The translations under genes were made by a program, and so were the position numbers. DNA of 64,000 nt from NCBI GenBank assembly GCA_945910005.1, contig OX246743.1, forward strand, positions 3,298,122 through 3,362,121, read 5' to 3'. Under the pieces are notes generated by a model. It did not search any database, had not been told where the DNA came from, and saw only the letters and a program-made list of their open reading frames with translations. Shown here piece by piece: positions 34,768 through 46,880 of this stretch. How positions within the stretch are numbered: the first letter of the stretch is position 1; each line of letters begins with the position of its first letter. Source of the DNA: Isoperla grammatica. Its lineage: Eukaryota; Arthropoda; Insecta; Plecoptera; Perlodidae.

Positions 34768-35626
34768 AAAATAGCTTTCATGCGACATGTGTCTAGCAGC
34801 TAGCCTCAGAAGAATCAGAAATAAATTACGTTAATATTTTTCAATGTGTGAAATGTGAATGCAATTTGGTTGTAAGGCACAGCAGAATTATTTCATAGAC
34901 TGTACTTGGACATTTTATACAACGCTTAACCACATATAGCAAAGTCGTATATTCTTTTCTTTCTTTCGTGTAAATATATCTCCAAGTATTTGATTCACTT
35001 TAACAACTAAATGGATGTTTCTGATACTTTGTCAAGTAACGAGCTGCAGAACTTTTACACTCTGTTTACTGAAGAACTAGACTGATTTTTGATTGGCCTC
35101 CTCAAAAGACGATGAATATAAACACAGTGCTGTCTAATAAGTCTTTGCAAGTTTTCTTATTCTCTACTTGTTGTTCTTGTTTGCCAAGCGTGACGTCATC
35201 AAACCCAATCATATTGAATCAATACAATATGTCTTAGTATTCGCTTCCGATTGATGACCTCCATAGCTCGATCTTGCTGACCTGCTATTCTCTTCTCTGA
35301 TCGTCTACGCAAACAGAGCGCCTTCCGTTCAGTCGCCGTTCTTTCTGATGAAATAAACTCAATATTTGATCGCGGCGTGACTTTTCAAAACTATGCTAAT
35401 ATAAGGTAGAAAGTCAAAGATTTGCAAAAAATCTCATCCGGCTGACGTCACAGTTACAGTCTCTGCGCTCGGAGTTAAAATTGCTTCTCGTTTTATTGGT
35501 CGATGGGGGACTAAACAAGTCGGATATCATAGGACTGACTAGTGAAGTAGACTCGTGCTTACTACATAGCCGAGTCCAATACTTCCCACCTAGTGCCTAT
35601 ACTACTTTAACAGATTCATTAGGGAT
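34768..35626. other. no gene recognised
   Basis: A+T-rich, with no domain, RNA or repeat match seen. Confidence 0.45.
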
Positions 35627-35632
35627 AATTTA

Positions 35633-35823
35633 CGATGTATAAAACCTAGAAGTTGGACTATACACTGTTGCTTGTAAAGATCAAAGAATTAAAACGCAAT
35701 ATTACGAGCCCTAATCAGAGCTCTTCGCCCGTCGAAGAGCTCTGATTAGGGCTCGGAATATTGCGCTTTAATTCTTTGATCTTGATAAGGAACAGTGTAT
35801 AGTCCAACTACTAGGTTTTATAT
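35633..35823. mobile_element. 190-bp near-perfect foldback MITE
   Basis: TATAAAACCTAG, GTTGGACTATACACTGTT, AAGATCAAAGAATTAAA, GCAATATT, GAGCCCTAATCAGAGCTCTT are repeated in inverse order on the right arm. The loop is only a few bases (CGCCCGTCG). Ends are within TATA, so a TA target is possible. Confidence 0.88.
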
Positions 35824-36716
35824 AACGTTTTACCTGCTCTACATGTTTCCGTCTTTTAATAATTTAAGATCTTGGGATGGTTACGTGAAAATACCCAACA
35901 CAGAGGGCGTGGCATGAGGTATTTCAACGCTACGCTAACACCACGCCAGGAATCTGTTGGTCTTCGTTGACTCAGCGTGCACCAAAGGGGCGGGGCATGA
36001 GATTAGTAGTCGCCATATGAATAATTACTTCACGGTGACACAGTGGTTAGGGTAACAAGTACCAGCTGGCCATGTTGACTCAACCATTAGCATGGGGTCT
36101 GAGCATCACACTATAGCTGTAGTTTTTAGTTTGGTTATAGGTAGAGATACCTTATTTTAGCGTTATAGGTTTTAGATTCTAAATTGCTCATTTATTTATT
36201 GGTTTTATTTTTGAAAACGCTACAAAATGCTAATTTAACAAAAAATTATGTGTTCCCATTCCTATTGAGATTTAGTAAAGAACTGCATTTTAACCCCCTA
36301 AGAATTTAAAAGTTACAACTGAATTAATTTTAACTAGTACCTGCACATAATTTCTCATTAGAAGTGCAAGAAACCCCCTGATATACAAGGTTTTGACGGA
36401 AAGAAAATATAAATGCTAAAAAATGCTAAATTTAAAATAATTAATGCTAAATTAGGAGTAAATTTTTGCTAAAAATACGTATCTCTAGTTATAGGGAGTT
36501 ACAACCTGGTTGTGCATACACTCTACCGCTACCCTCTATTTTTATTAAATACATCAATGACTGTAAAAATCGTAATCCACGAAGCCACAGAAGTGCGGCT
36601 TTTTTGTGGAATAATTAAAATTAAATGAATGATCGGATAAACTGATGTGCAGGACAGAACATGAGCAAATAAATAATGCACAAAGGGAGTAATGAAACTC
36701 CCGTCCATTGTGCATG
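35824..36716. other. no gene; possible tRNA-like head at about 36029-36125
   Basis: ACGGTGACACAGTGGTTAGG resembles a SINE A box, but the B-box region (GGTCTGAGCATCAC) is poor. Around 36240-36480 is A+T-rich sequence with recurring AATGCTAAAT words. Two GGGCGTGGCATGAG-like words lie near 35905 and 35989. Confidence 0.35.
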
Positions 36717-37254
36717 CAGTGCTTGAAATTAACGACAGCCCGGCAGCCTGCAGCCCGAGGCTGCCCAAAACGTACTCGGGCTGTATATACATATACGTAT
36801 ATACATATATGTATATAACCCCTTGTATATACCCAGGCAGCCCGATGGCCTGCCTTAAATTTCACATACAACACATTACTATAATATAGTGTTTTTTTTT
36901 CTAAAATCAAAAGTAAAGTAAAGTCTAAAACCAAGAACGCATCATAGACGATGACACTTTTAGCAGCACTGAATTGCAATAACATGGCAAATTAATCATG
37001 ATCATATAATTCATATTCATTTCTTACATTGTAATTGTATGTCATTACTGTAATTACATATTCATAAAAGAAACACATTTACATTTTCTTCACAATAAAT
37101 AAAAAACAGTAAATATTATTTCATAAGTTAATTACGTAATAAAACGAAAATATTAATACAAATATCGGGCTATTCAATTCTTAGCCGGGCTGCCAAAAAC
37201 TATAAGACTGTAGCCCGAAAGGCTGCTGTCTATAATTCCTAATTTCGAGCACTG
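36717..37254. mobile_element. 538-bp hAT-like non-autonomous element
   Basis: It begins CAGTGCTTGAAATTA and ends with the complement of CAGTGCTCGAAATTA. CAGTG-type ends are characteristic of hAT elements. Subterminal GCAGCCCG/CGGGCTGC words recur near both ends. Flanking octamers TGTGCATG and TACGTATG agree at 5 of 8 positions, consistent with an old duplication. The interior is TA-rich (GTATATACATATA). Confidence 0.75.
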
Positions 37255-37892
37255 TACGTATGTATAATGTTCCTTGTTAAAACTTTAAATGAGCAGTTAG
37301 CATGTTTTTCTGACAAATGAGACTGAGTGAAATGAGCCATTTATACAATGAATATTCCCAGTATCCGATATGCGTCGGCCTAGCACATTCAAGCGATGAC
37401 GGATCCGCTCGAGATTGGATAATCTGAATGGCGCCAGTCTCACCAACTTGGCGCAAAGTAAACCTATTACCTAGAGCAGAGATTTAGGAACAAATGCTGC
37501 GTTTAGTCTTAATCTTCTCGTTACTGTGAACTTCTTAGTTATAAATGCTGAATACTCGTTCTCGTCTTAATTGATTCACTAACTCAAAACGTCGCCCGGA
37601 AACCATTTTACATCGCATCGCCATTACTGTTCTAAACGACGCATTTCTCATCCTAGAAATCTAGAAGTGTTGATCAACTTTCAATGCAAACAAGTGTTGT
37701 GTTGAACACACGATGCAACGTATGGCGTATTACATAAGCACGGAATATGTTCTTTAGTTTGTTGTAGACGAAATCAAGCGTAAAGAAGATATTTATTCCG
37801 TGGAATTGTCTATAAGTGGTGACATAAGCAGCAGTTAATGTCTTATGCTAAGTATTGTATGCATTAGTAGTAACTAGTGACCCACTTTTTAA
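37255..37892. other. no gene recognised
   Basis: No coding, RNA or repeat signal seen. Confidence 0.45.
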
Positions 37893-38135
37893 TGGTAATA
37901 GTAGTGGTAATGGTACTGGTAATAGTAGTGGTAATAGTAGTGGGAATAGTAGTGGTAATAGTAGTGGTAATAGAAATGGAAGTATAGTAGTGGTAGTATA
38001 TAAGTGGTAATAGTAGTGGTAATAGAAATGGTAGTATAGTAGTGGTAATAGTAGTGGTAGTATGTAGTGGTAGTATAGTAGTGGTAGAATAGGAGTGGTA
38101 AAAGTAGTGGCAGTATAGTGGTAGTAAAGTAGTCA
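37893..38135. repeat. degenerate AATAGTAGTGGT simple repeat
   Basis: Irregular 12-base units built from AATAGTAGTGGT with GGTAGT and AGAAATGG variants. Confidence 0.92.
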
Positions 38136-38569
38136 GTTTGATTATCAATTTTACTGTTACTATTTGAAAGTCATTCTATAGAAAATGTTTTCAAATGTTT
38201 AATGAGTATTGAAGTATTGAAATAATATGTTGCATATTATCTTACATCATGTAACGGTCTTGTTAGACATGTTTATTAGAACTTCGAAGTGAGTTTTGTC
38301 AACAACTTGTGTCCATATTAACTCTATTACATCTCATAGCAGCGCCGGGTTAAACTGTCCCATCTAAATTACCCATCTAGGCTTAAAGCAAGGAAATTAG
38401 TTCACATTCAAACGTTTGATACATGAACAAACGTGTTCGAAATACAATTGTAATTAACCGTTTCCTTTGTGCTTTTCACAATTAGATAAACTCTGTTATA
38501 CTCATTTTAATATGGGTTTCAATGTGAAAGGGAAGACTTAGGTTGGAATTCATAGTCGGCCCCTACAAC

Positions 38570-39950
38570 CAGGGCCGTCTTAACATGTTTTTTGCACATA
38601 GGCCCGATACAAAATGCCGCCCCCCCCCCCCCCCCCCCAACACTCAATGGCAACAATAACAACAACACCATTACAAACTTGTATACGATGATGGGCAATA
38701 AGAACACATTTTATTTATTTATGCTAAATATATTTGTCACTCATTAGTCTCCATCGCCGAGTTGCAATCTCTCAAAGGTTTCATGCTGAATTTGTTTCTG
38801 GCAAATCGTTCAATGACTGTGTTGAAGCATTATATTGTTTTTGTTAGCTCACATTCAATGGACAACATTGATAAGTTTTCGCGTTCTGCGATTCTTGCGT
38901 ATCTTCAGTGTATTCCCGAAATCCATCTATATTGTCTCCGGTTTCTTTACCGCTATTATTGCCACTATCTGATGAACACGCAACTGAGCTTGCTCAGTGT
39001 ATTCTCGGATTTTTTTTAACAAAAAATGATTTTATTTTCGGTATTCTTTTCAACAATGGCTCTGCCACGTCAATCTTTTCTTTAGCGCGTTTCTTATACT
39101 GGGCTCCACTTAATCTAACTCTAGGCTTTACATTCGACATAATTACAATAACGAACGTGACAAAATTGTTAATATAGTTTATTGTACTTCACTTCACTTA
39201 CTGTCATTATCAAGTCACATTAACACACTTGATAAAGAGTTACAGAAAAACACACATTTTATAGCACACGCCTGGCATAAACCAGTTTACCCTACGAATA
39301 ATCACTACAAAAGTGCAGAAAATCGAACCTTCCCTTACGAAGTTGAAATCTTGACTGATTTCAAAACGCCAGAAGAAAACTATAACATCCGAAAAGCATT
39401 TTGTTTACAGATTTACTTGCGGGATAGTGCATTGTGGTTTGATGCTGTTCCGAGAAGCACAGACTGAGAAATGATTTGTTGGACTGAACGCTTTTGTAAT
39501 TTGTAACATCTCAAGATGAAAGCATGTTTTGGCTAATAAGTCTCCACATGCTGCTACAAAGAACACTTCAATACTTTTCAAAATGAATAGCCAAATTCTA
39601 GGAAAGGTCAGGCAAAAACTCCATTCGGCTTATTATTCCCCCTGCTATTTCTAAACACTACCCTTTCCTCATTGTCATTGTCACCCAACTCTCTTATCCG
39701 AATTAGACTCGTCAACCATAAAAAGGGCGTACCAATATACAAGTCATTTTTTGTGAACGCTCAGGTGAGAAATTGAGATATTGGCTATGACATTTTGTGT
39801 TCGAAAAAAGTAAAATATAAACGATTTTTACTTCTTAAATATCAATAAATTGGTTGATTGATAACATACAAATTTCCAATAAATTTGCCGCCCCTGGAAA
39901 GTGCCGCCCTAGGCCCGGGCCTCGTGTGCCTATGGGGTAAGGTGGGCCTG
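38570..39950 (-). mobile_element. hAT-like element inserted in the MITE
   Basis: The ends are CAGGGCCGTCTTAAC and, reversed, CAGGCCCACCTTACC. The flanking octamers CCTACAAC (38562-38569) and CCTACACC (39951-39958) match at 7 of 8. Second inner copies of TAGGCCC and GCCGCCC lie near both ends. It includes poly-C at 38621-38638 and a broken transposase N-terminus on the minus strand. It is too short for a full transposase. Confidence 0.88.
38844..39140 (-). pseudogene. hAT transposase N-terminal fragment (ZMYM1-like type)
   Basis: From the ATG at 39140 (minus strand) the frame begins MSNVKPRVRLSGAQYKKRAK and continues through a basic region. LSGAQY-K-KR near the start is typical of the N-terminus of animal hAT transposases and related ZMYM1-like genes (family knowledge, recognised by eye). 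After 48 codons there is an in-frame TGA (38994-38996). The same frame then stays open for 49 codons, rich in Ser, Asp, Glu, to a TAA (38844-38846). The zinc finger, catalytic DDE/RNase H-like core and dimerisation domain are absent within the element. It is a deletion relic, not a working enzyme. Confidence 0.65.
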
Positions 39951-40082
39951 CCTACACCTAGGGGCGCCCATTGTTACCAAGGTAACAATTGTTTGCATGT
40001 TATTTCCCATAAACAAAACAAATCCATAGCAACAATGGGTGCCCCTAGGTGTAGGGGCCGACTATGAATTCCAACCTTAGAT

Positions 40083-40410
40083 TAATGGGATAGTCAATTG
40101 AAAAACTAAAAAATCACCAATGAGCTGTAAGTGCATGGAACTCAGTTATGTGTAAAATAAAATTGATATAGGTTGCTTCAATACAAGAAAAAAAGAACGT
40201 GAACATTTAGCAATTCTACTAGATTCACTTCACCAGCTCTGCTGCGTTTTTCATCTAAAGCGTAGTACAGCTGTATCGGTTATGAGCTCGCTAGCGCCTT
40301 CCCGATAGACAGAGCACTCATTGTGTTATAAGAGACCAGCCACAACACTCGGCGACTGCGGACAGTACCGCTCCAACAGACTGCAACTTTTCTACACATC
40401 AACTCACACA
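40083..40410 (-). mobile_element. truncated copy of the TTAA-flanked TIR element (54442-55130)
   Basis: Reverse complement of about 54775-55130: GATAGTCAATTGAAAAACT, CACCAATGAGC, TATAGGTTGCTT, GATTCACTTC, CAGCTCTGCTGC, GAGCTCGCTAGCGCCTTCCC, GAGCACTCATTGTG, AAGAGACCAGCCACAACACT, TGCAACTTTTCTACACATCA. It starts 6 bp after the MITE end and stops at the 54-bp array, lacking the other TIR. Relative to the full copy it lacks a short segment near its middle (54867-54888). Confidence 0.88.
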
Positions 40411-40418
40411 CAAAAAAA

Positions 40419-41606
40419 GTAGACGGGGACTACAGCTGAACTGTCTCCGCTGTCTCCTCGTCCGAGAGTAAAGAAGACGGGGACTACAGCTGAACTGTCT
40501 CCGCTGTCTCCTCGTCCGAGAGTAAAGAAGACGGGGACTACAGCTAAACTGTCTCCGCTGTCTCCTAGTCCGAGAGTAAAGAAGACGGGGACTACAGCTA
40601 AACTGTCTCCGCTGTCTCCTCGTCCGAGAGTAAAGAAGACGGGGACTACAGCTAAACTGTCTCCGCTGTCTCCTCGTCCGAGAGTAAAGAAGACGGGGAC
40701 TACAGCTAAACTGTCTCCGCTGTCTCCTCGTCCGAGAGTAAAGAAGACGGGGACTACAGCTAAACTGTCTCCGCTGTCTCCTCGTCCGAGAGTAAAGAAG
40801 ACGGGGACTACAGCTAAACTGAGCCGCTGTCTCCTCGTTCGAGAGTAAAGAAGACGGGGACTACAGCTAAACTGTCTCCGCTGTCTCCTAGTCCGAGAGT
40901 AAAGAAGACGGGGACTACAGCTAAACTGTCTCCGCTGTCTCCTCGTCCGAGAGTAAAGAAGACGGGGACTACAGCTAAACTGTCTCCGCTGTCTCCTAGT
41001 CCGAGAGTAAAGAAGACGGGGACTACAGCTAAACTGTCTCCGCTGTCTCCTAGTCCGAGAGTAAAGAAGACGGGGACTACAGCTAAACTGTCTCCGCTGT
41101 CTCCTAGTCCGAGAGTATAGAAGACGGGGACTACAGCTAAACTGTCTCCGCTGTCTCCTAGTCCGAGAGTAAAGAAGACGGGGACTACAGCTAAACTGTC
41201 TCCGCTGTCTCCTAGTCCGAGAGTAAAGAAGACGGGGACTACAGCTAAACTGTCTCCGCTGTCTCCTAGTCCGAGAGTAAAGAAGACGGGGACTACAGCT
41301 AAACTGTCTCCGCTGTCTCCTCGTCCGAGAGTAAAGAAGACGGGGACTACAGCTAAACTGTCTCCGCTGTCTCCTAGTCTGAGAGTAAAGAAGACGGGGA
41401 CTACAGCTAAACTGTCTCCGCTGTCTCCTAGTCCGAGAGTAAAGAAGACGGGGACTACAGCTAAACTGTCTCCGCTGTCTCCTAGTCCGAGAGTAAAGAA
41501 GACGGGGACTACAGCTAAACTGTCTCCGCTGTCTCCTCGTCCGAGAGTAAAGAAGACGGGGACTACAGCTAAACTGTCTCCTCGTCCGAGAGTAAAGAAG
41601 ACAGAA
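40419..41606. repeat. 54-bp minisatellite, about 22 copies
   Basis: ACGGGGACTACAGCTAAACT, GTCTCCGCTGTCTCCTCGTC, CGAGAGTAAAGAAG. The period is 54 bp (18 codons), which keeps two minus-strand frames of 292 and 406 codons open; they are artefacts. CTCGtcCGAG forms a small hairpin in copies with TCGT and is destroyed in copies with TAGT. One copy near 40821 has a deletion that shifts the frames. Confidence 0.98.
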
Positions 41607-43541
41607 GCTAAAGACAGAGAACAACTCGAGGGCTGGACTAGCGCGAACGCTCGAGGAATTTTAAATAATAAATTGAATCGTAGACAGAACAAAATGAGTT
41701 GTCTGATAAGGGATGGAGAAATGAGGGGTGAAATAGCGTGACGCGTCTTCGCGCCATTCTGTCTAGATTAGCCGACCGGACGTGAAGATAAATGGTTCAT
41801 GTTTAGGCGGGATACAAAGTGTTGTAACAATCGACACTTTGTCTCGCTGACATTATGGTCAGCCCTGATTGTGTCCTTGCTAAACAAGGGTGTCTGTCAC
41901 TGACATATCTTCTTTACCTTAGGCTTTCAGTACCCCTTTTGAACACATAAAGCAACCTAAAAGCACTCGCAAATTACAATACATTCTGTGTTTTATTATG
42001 CGATACATTTTTCAAAATACATTTTTGATTGTATAAAAAACAAAAGTTTGAAGCCAAAATAAATTCCTTTGAAAATATCTAAAGATTTGTTCAACAAATT
42101 GACCATATTTCTAATTAGATTGTTGTTGTTTATTTTTATTAATACATTGTATTTAGATAATTCCGATATCTGTTTTCTTCAAACGCAATCTGCTGAATTT
42201 AATTTCTACTTATGAAAATGAATTTTCGCTTTTGAATGTAAAGGCAATCAATAATCAGTAATCACCGTACTTTTAGCAAGAGACTCCAGATAATATACTG
42301 AGGGTTGTGCAATCATATTTACATCGAGTAGACAAGTCGAGTCTGAATTACGATTGTTTGTCTTCAAATAAACATCTAATAGCGTAAGCTAAATAAAGAT
42401 ACTTGTTTGATTTGTTGATTGATTGATTGATTGTAGATTGATTACATCACACGTGAAGTATTTTATACATATATCGTTTTTTTTTTTTTTTTTTTTGCAA
42501 AAGCAGACTATCAACATACAAATTTAATCAATAATCAACAACAATACAAACATAAATGTCCTATAATGGCATAAAATACTCAGTATTCAAAAACGAGACG
42601 AAACGTAGCTCTAATGTTTGTGTACGCGGTGCGGCCGTAGGCGCGGGATACCCACATTGCGGGGCACGTCACAATACAAACCATGATCTAAAATACAAAA
42701 AAGAAATTTGTTATACACAATCCAAGATAGCCATATGATTTATACTTGTTTAATTCATATTACTGTTGAATATTACGTGTATATAATTTCAATTGTAGAT
42801 TTCAGAGCAATCGAAAGTAATGTGATTCTAAAATAAATTATAAAACAAGGTCTATTTACATTTGAAACATACTGTTTTGTCAATTAAACCACAAATAATT
42901 TTAATTATTGTTACTAAATGAGATCTTCTCAATATAATACACTAAGAACAAACACGATTGGTGTGTATCGTCCTGAGATATAGTGATTTTAATGTTCGCA
43001 TGCGCTGGCGAAAAAAAGAGGCGTCGTTCAAGTTCAAAGCGTCGTGACGCCTCGTTGAGTCGGTGATTTCAAAAGTATCATAAAAAGCGCTATTCCCTGA
43101 AGTTCTGTGAGTCCAATCATATATGATACCCTTGCCCATATGATTGAGGCTATTTTTCAATTTTGTGTCAGTTAAACAAAGTTCTGTAGTTGAAGACATA
43201 ACTAAACTAAAGCTGCAGCTAAACTACAGCTGCAACTAAACTACAGCTGCAGCCTATGCGCGCTCAGGTTTCCGTCAGCATGACAAATATTTTTACCGAG
43301 TGAGACGGATTTCACTTCTTTGGAAAACTTGTTTATGAATATATTAACATTCTCCTAAGTTGTTACCGTGTAACTCAAAACACAATATACACAACACACA
43401 ACATAATACTACAATATTAAATTGAAACAAATTGCGTCAAAGGCATCTTACGAAAATAGATGATGTTTACCTCAATGGAGTGTTATTCGAAAAGTATCTC
43501 CCTATGCGTGTCTAAAACAATCTTACAGATTCTTCGTCACA
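41607..43541. other. no gene; poly-T; TGAT repeat; small inverted repeat
   Basis: Small hairpin GCGGGATACAAAGTG/CACTTTGTCTCGC at 41807-41857; TGAT repeats near 42412-42432; poly-T at 42478-42496; AGCTGCAGCTAAACTACAGC words at 43210-43252. Confidence 0.45.
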
Positions 43542-43614
43542 GACGAGTTATTCGTGGCCAACCAGCGCTCGGTATTTGAAACTGGGGTTCGCTGATTGGC
43601 CACAACGACTCGTC
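43542..43614. mobile_element. 73-bp foldback family F1, copy 1
   Basis: GACGAGTTATTCGTGGCCAA and CCAGCG on the left pair with CGCTGATTGGCCACAACGAC, TCGTC on the right. The central TCGGTATTTGAAA is shared with the copy at 48590. Confidence 0.8.
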
Positions 43615-43654
43615 CATACGACAGCATCAGCGAGGCTGCATATTACGGTAGAAC

Positions 43655-45852
43655 AGTCTTGGCGATCCCTGGACCACTGACTGTGCTAATAGCAACAGTC
43701 TTGGCGACCCCTCGACCAAAAACTGTGCTAATAGCAACAGTCTTGGCGACCCCTCGACCAAAAACTGTGCTAATAGCAACAGTCTTGGCGACCCCTCGAC
43801 CAAAAACTGTGCTAATAGCAACAGTCTTGGCGACCCCTCGACCACTAACTGTGCTAAAAGCAACAGTCTTGGCGACCCCTCGACCACTAACTGTGCTAAT
43901 AGCAACAGTCTTGGCGACCCCTCGACCACTGACTGTGCTAATAGCAACAGTCTTGGCGACCCCTCGACCAAAAACTGTGCTAATAGCAACAGTCTTGGCG
44001 ACCCCTCGACCACTAACTGTGCTAAAAGCAACAGTCTTGGCGACCCCTCACCACTAACTGTGCTAAAAGCAACAGTCTTGGCGACCCCTCGACCACTAAC
44101 TGTGCTAATAGCAACAGTCTTGGCGACCCCTCACCACTACTGTGCTAATAGCAACAGTCTTGGCGACCCCTCGACCACTAACTGTGCTAATAGCAACAGT
44201 CTTGGCGACCCCTCGACCACTAACTGTGCTTACAGCAACAGTCTTGGCGACCCCTCGACCACTAACTGTGCTAATAGCAACAGTCTTGGCGACCCCTCGA
44301 CCACTAACTGTGCTAAAAGCAACAGTCTTGGCGACCCCTCACCACTACTGTGCTTATAGCAACAGTCTTGGCGACCCCTCACCACTACTGTGCTTATAGC
44401 AACAGTCTTGGCGACCCCTCGACCACTAACTGTGCTAATAGCAACAGTCTTGGCGACCCCTCGACCACTAACTGTGCTAAAAGCAACAGTCTTGGCGACC
44501 CCTCACCACTACTGTGCTTATAGCAACAGTCTTGGCGACCCCTCACCACTACTGTGCTTATAGCAACAGTCTTGGCGACCCCTCGACCAAAAACTGTGAT
44601 AATAGCAACAGTCTTGGCGACCCCTCACCACTAACTGTGCTAAAAGCAACAGTCTTGGCGACCCCTCGACCACTAACTGTGCTAATAGCAACAGTCTTGG
44701 CGACCCCTCGACCACTAACTGTGCTAAAAGCAACAGTCTTGGCGACCCCTCACCACTACTGTGCTTATAGCAACAGTCTTGGCGACCCCTCACCACTACT
44801 GTGCTTATAGCAACAGTCTTGGCGACCCCTCGACCACTAACTGTGCTAATAGCAACAGTCTTGGCGACCCCTCGACCACTAACTGTGCTAAAAGCAACAG
44901 TCTTGGCGACCCCTCACCACTACTGTGCTTATAGCAACAGTCTTGGCGACCCCTCACCACTACTGTGCTTATAGCAACAGTCTTGGCGACCCCTCGACCA
45001 CTAACTGTGCTAATAGCAACAGTCTTGGCGACCCCTCACCACTACTGTGCTTACAGCAACAGTCTTGGCGACCCCTCACCACTACTGTGCTTACAGCAAC
45101 AGTCTTGGCGACCCCTCGACCACTAACTGTGCTAATAGCAACAGTCTTGGCGACCCCTCGACCACTAACTGTGCTAAAAGCAACAGTCTTGGCGACCCCT
45201 CACCACTACTGTGCTTATAGCAACAGTCTTGGCGACCCCTCACCACTACTGTGCTTATAGCAACAGTCTTGGCGACCCCTCACCACTACTGTGCTTATAG
45301 CAACAGTCTTGGCGACCCCTCGACCAAAAACTGTGATAATAGCAACAGTCTTGGCGACCCCTCACCACTAACTGTGCTAAAAGCAACAGTCTTGGCGACC
45401 CCTCACCACTACTGTGCTTATAGCAACAGTCTTGGCGACCCCTCGACCACCAACTGTGCTAATAGCAACAGTCTTGGCGACCCCTCGACCAAAAACTGTG
45501 ATAATAGCAACAGTCTTGGCGACCCCTCGACCACTGACTGTGCTAATAGCAACAGTCTTGGCGACCCCTCGACCAAAAACTGTGATAATAGCAACAGTCT
45601 TGGCGACCCCTCGACCACTGACTGTGCTAATAGCAACAGTCTTGGCGACCCCTCGACCACTGACTGTGCTAATAGCAACAGTCTTGGCGACCCCTCGACC
45701 ACTGACTGTGCTAATAGCAACAGTCTAGGCGACCCCTCGACCACTGACTGTGCTAATAGCATCAGCAAGTCTTGGCGACCCCTCGACCACCAACTGTGCT
45801 AATAGCAACAGCAAGTCTTGGCGACCCCTCGACCACCAACTGTGCTAATAGC
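43655..45852. repeat. 42/40-bp minisatellite with higher-order repeat, about 53 copies
   Basis: Core CAACAGTCTTGGCGACCCCT followed by variable CGACCACTAACTGTGCTAAT-AG (42 bp) or CACCACTACTGTGCTTAT-AG (40 bp). A four-unit cycle recurs at least five times between about 44240 and 45260: CGACC...AATAG, CGACC...AAAAG, then two CACC...TTATAG. The edges carry other variants (ACCAAAAACTG, ACCACTGACTG). Long frames are artefacts. Confidence 0.97.
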
Positions 45853-46494
45853 CTCTGCTTGGGCTGACGTTGAGTTATCGAGCGCTGTCGATAGTTTTTA
45901 ATTACCGTTAATCTTGCTTTAATCAATCAAAAGTGATGTGAAGTGAAGTGAGCCGGACTTTTATAATAGATGAAGTAGATCTAATAATTCGGCTGTCACT
46001 ATTCATCACGGCTACGACTAAAAACTGTCATGTCCGCTTAATAACCCAGCGGTCGGTTTTTAGGGAGCCATTGTGCCCGATTCATATGTCCAACCCAAGC
46101 TTATTGAAGCAGTGTTTGGGTGTTATATAATAAATAATAATTGATCGTAGGGCAGCGGCCCATGGACCGTACAAGCATCCACCTCTTCAGACGACAAAAA
46201 TAGGCAGTGTGTATTTGAAAAAGCTATGTCCATGGGCCATTAGTACGAACAATATCAGCAATATCAGTATACAACTAGTGCCAGAACAAAATCTTAAGCA
46301 GTCTGTATTTGCCAAAATAATGCGAAGATAAAACTTCAGTTTGCTTAAATCCATACTAACGAACTATTGGATTCGTTGAAGGGGGCGGGGTAATATGAAT
46401 GTACGATAGGTGCATGTATACAATGTGTACATGTTTTCATGTATATGTGCGACTGTGGGGGCCTTTGGAGGTCCATTGTGTTTTCATTTTACGA
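45853..46494. other. no gene; short inverted pair
   Basis: GGCCCATGGAC near 46156 and GTCCATGGGCC near 46229 face each other; no other signal. Confidence 0.4.
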
Positions 46495-46880
46495 CATGCC
46501 CTCTGTGGAGTGCGCCAATGCACTCACAGCACCAAGATATCACCCCTACCGTCTTCTTTGCTTCCCAGCGTATTGCTTATACAACGTTTGTCGAGCACAT
46601 GCCCTCTGTGGAGTGCGCCAATGCACTCACAGCACCAAGATATCACCATCTTCTTTGCTTCCCAGCGTATTGCTTATACAACGTTTGTCGAGCACATGGC
46701 CTCTGTGGAGTGCGCCAATGCACTTACAGCACCAAGATATCACCATCTTCTTTGCTTCCCAGCGTATTGCTGCTACAACGTTTGTCGAGCACATGGCCTC
46801 TGTGGAGTGCGCCAATGCACTCACAGCACCAAGATATAACCCCTTCCGTCTTCTTTGCTTCCCAGCTTATCGCTGCCCAC
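46495..46880. repeat. 97-103-bp tandem repeat, four copies
   Basis: CATGCCCTCTGTGGAGTGCG recurs at 46495, 46598, 46695 and 46792. The first spacing is 103 bp because of an extra CCCTACCG-like segment; the others are 97 bp. The last copy is diverged. Confidence 0.96.

Larger units (their letters stand above)
38541..40076. mobile_element. palindromic MITE (outer), split by a hAT-like insertion
   Basis: TIR GGTTGGAATTCATAGTCGGC continues with CCCTAC at both ends. TTA repeats flank it at 38538-38540 and 40077-40079, as for PIF/Harbinger. Without the insert (38570-39950 plus one 8-bp copy), left and right arms pair through GGCCCCTACACCTAGGGGC and GCCCATTGTT to the centre. The original element was therefore a short palindrome of about 155 bp. 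Confidence 0.92.

Noticed and set aside
34380..34803. Two facing ORFs (92 and 133 codons) with similar peptides
   Set aside because: They are the two arms of the palindromic MITE at 34606-34759 read on opposite strands.
40404..41692. ORFs of 406 and 292 codons on the minus strand
   Set aside because: The 54-bp period is a multiple of three; frames switch at single-unit deletions and encode only the repeat.
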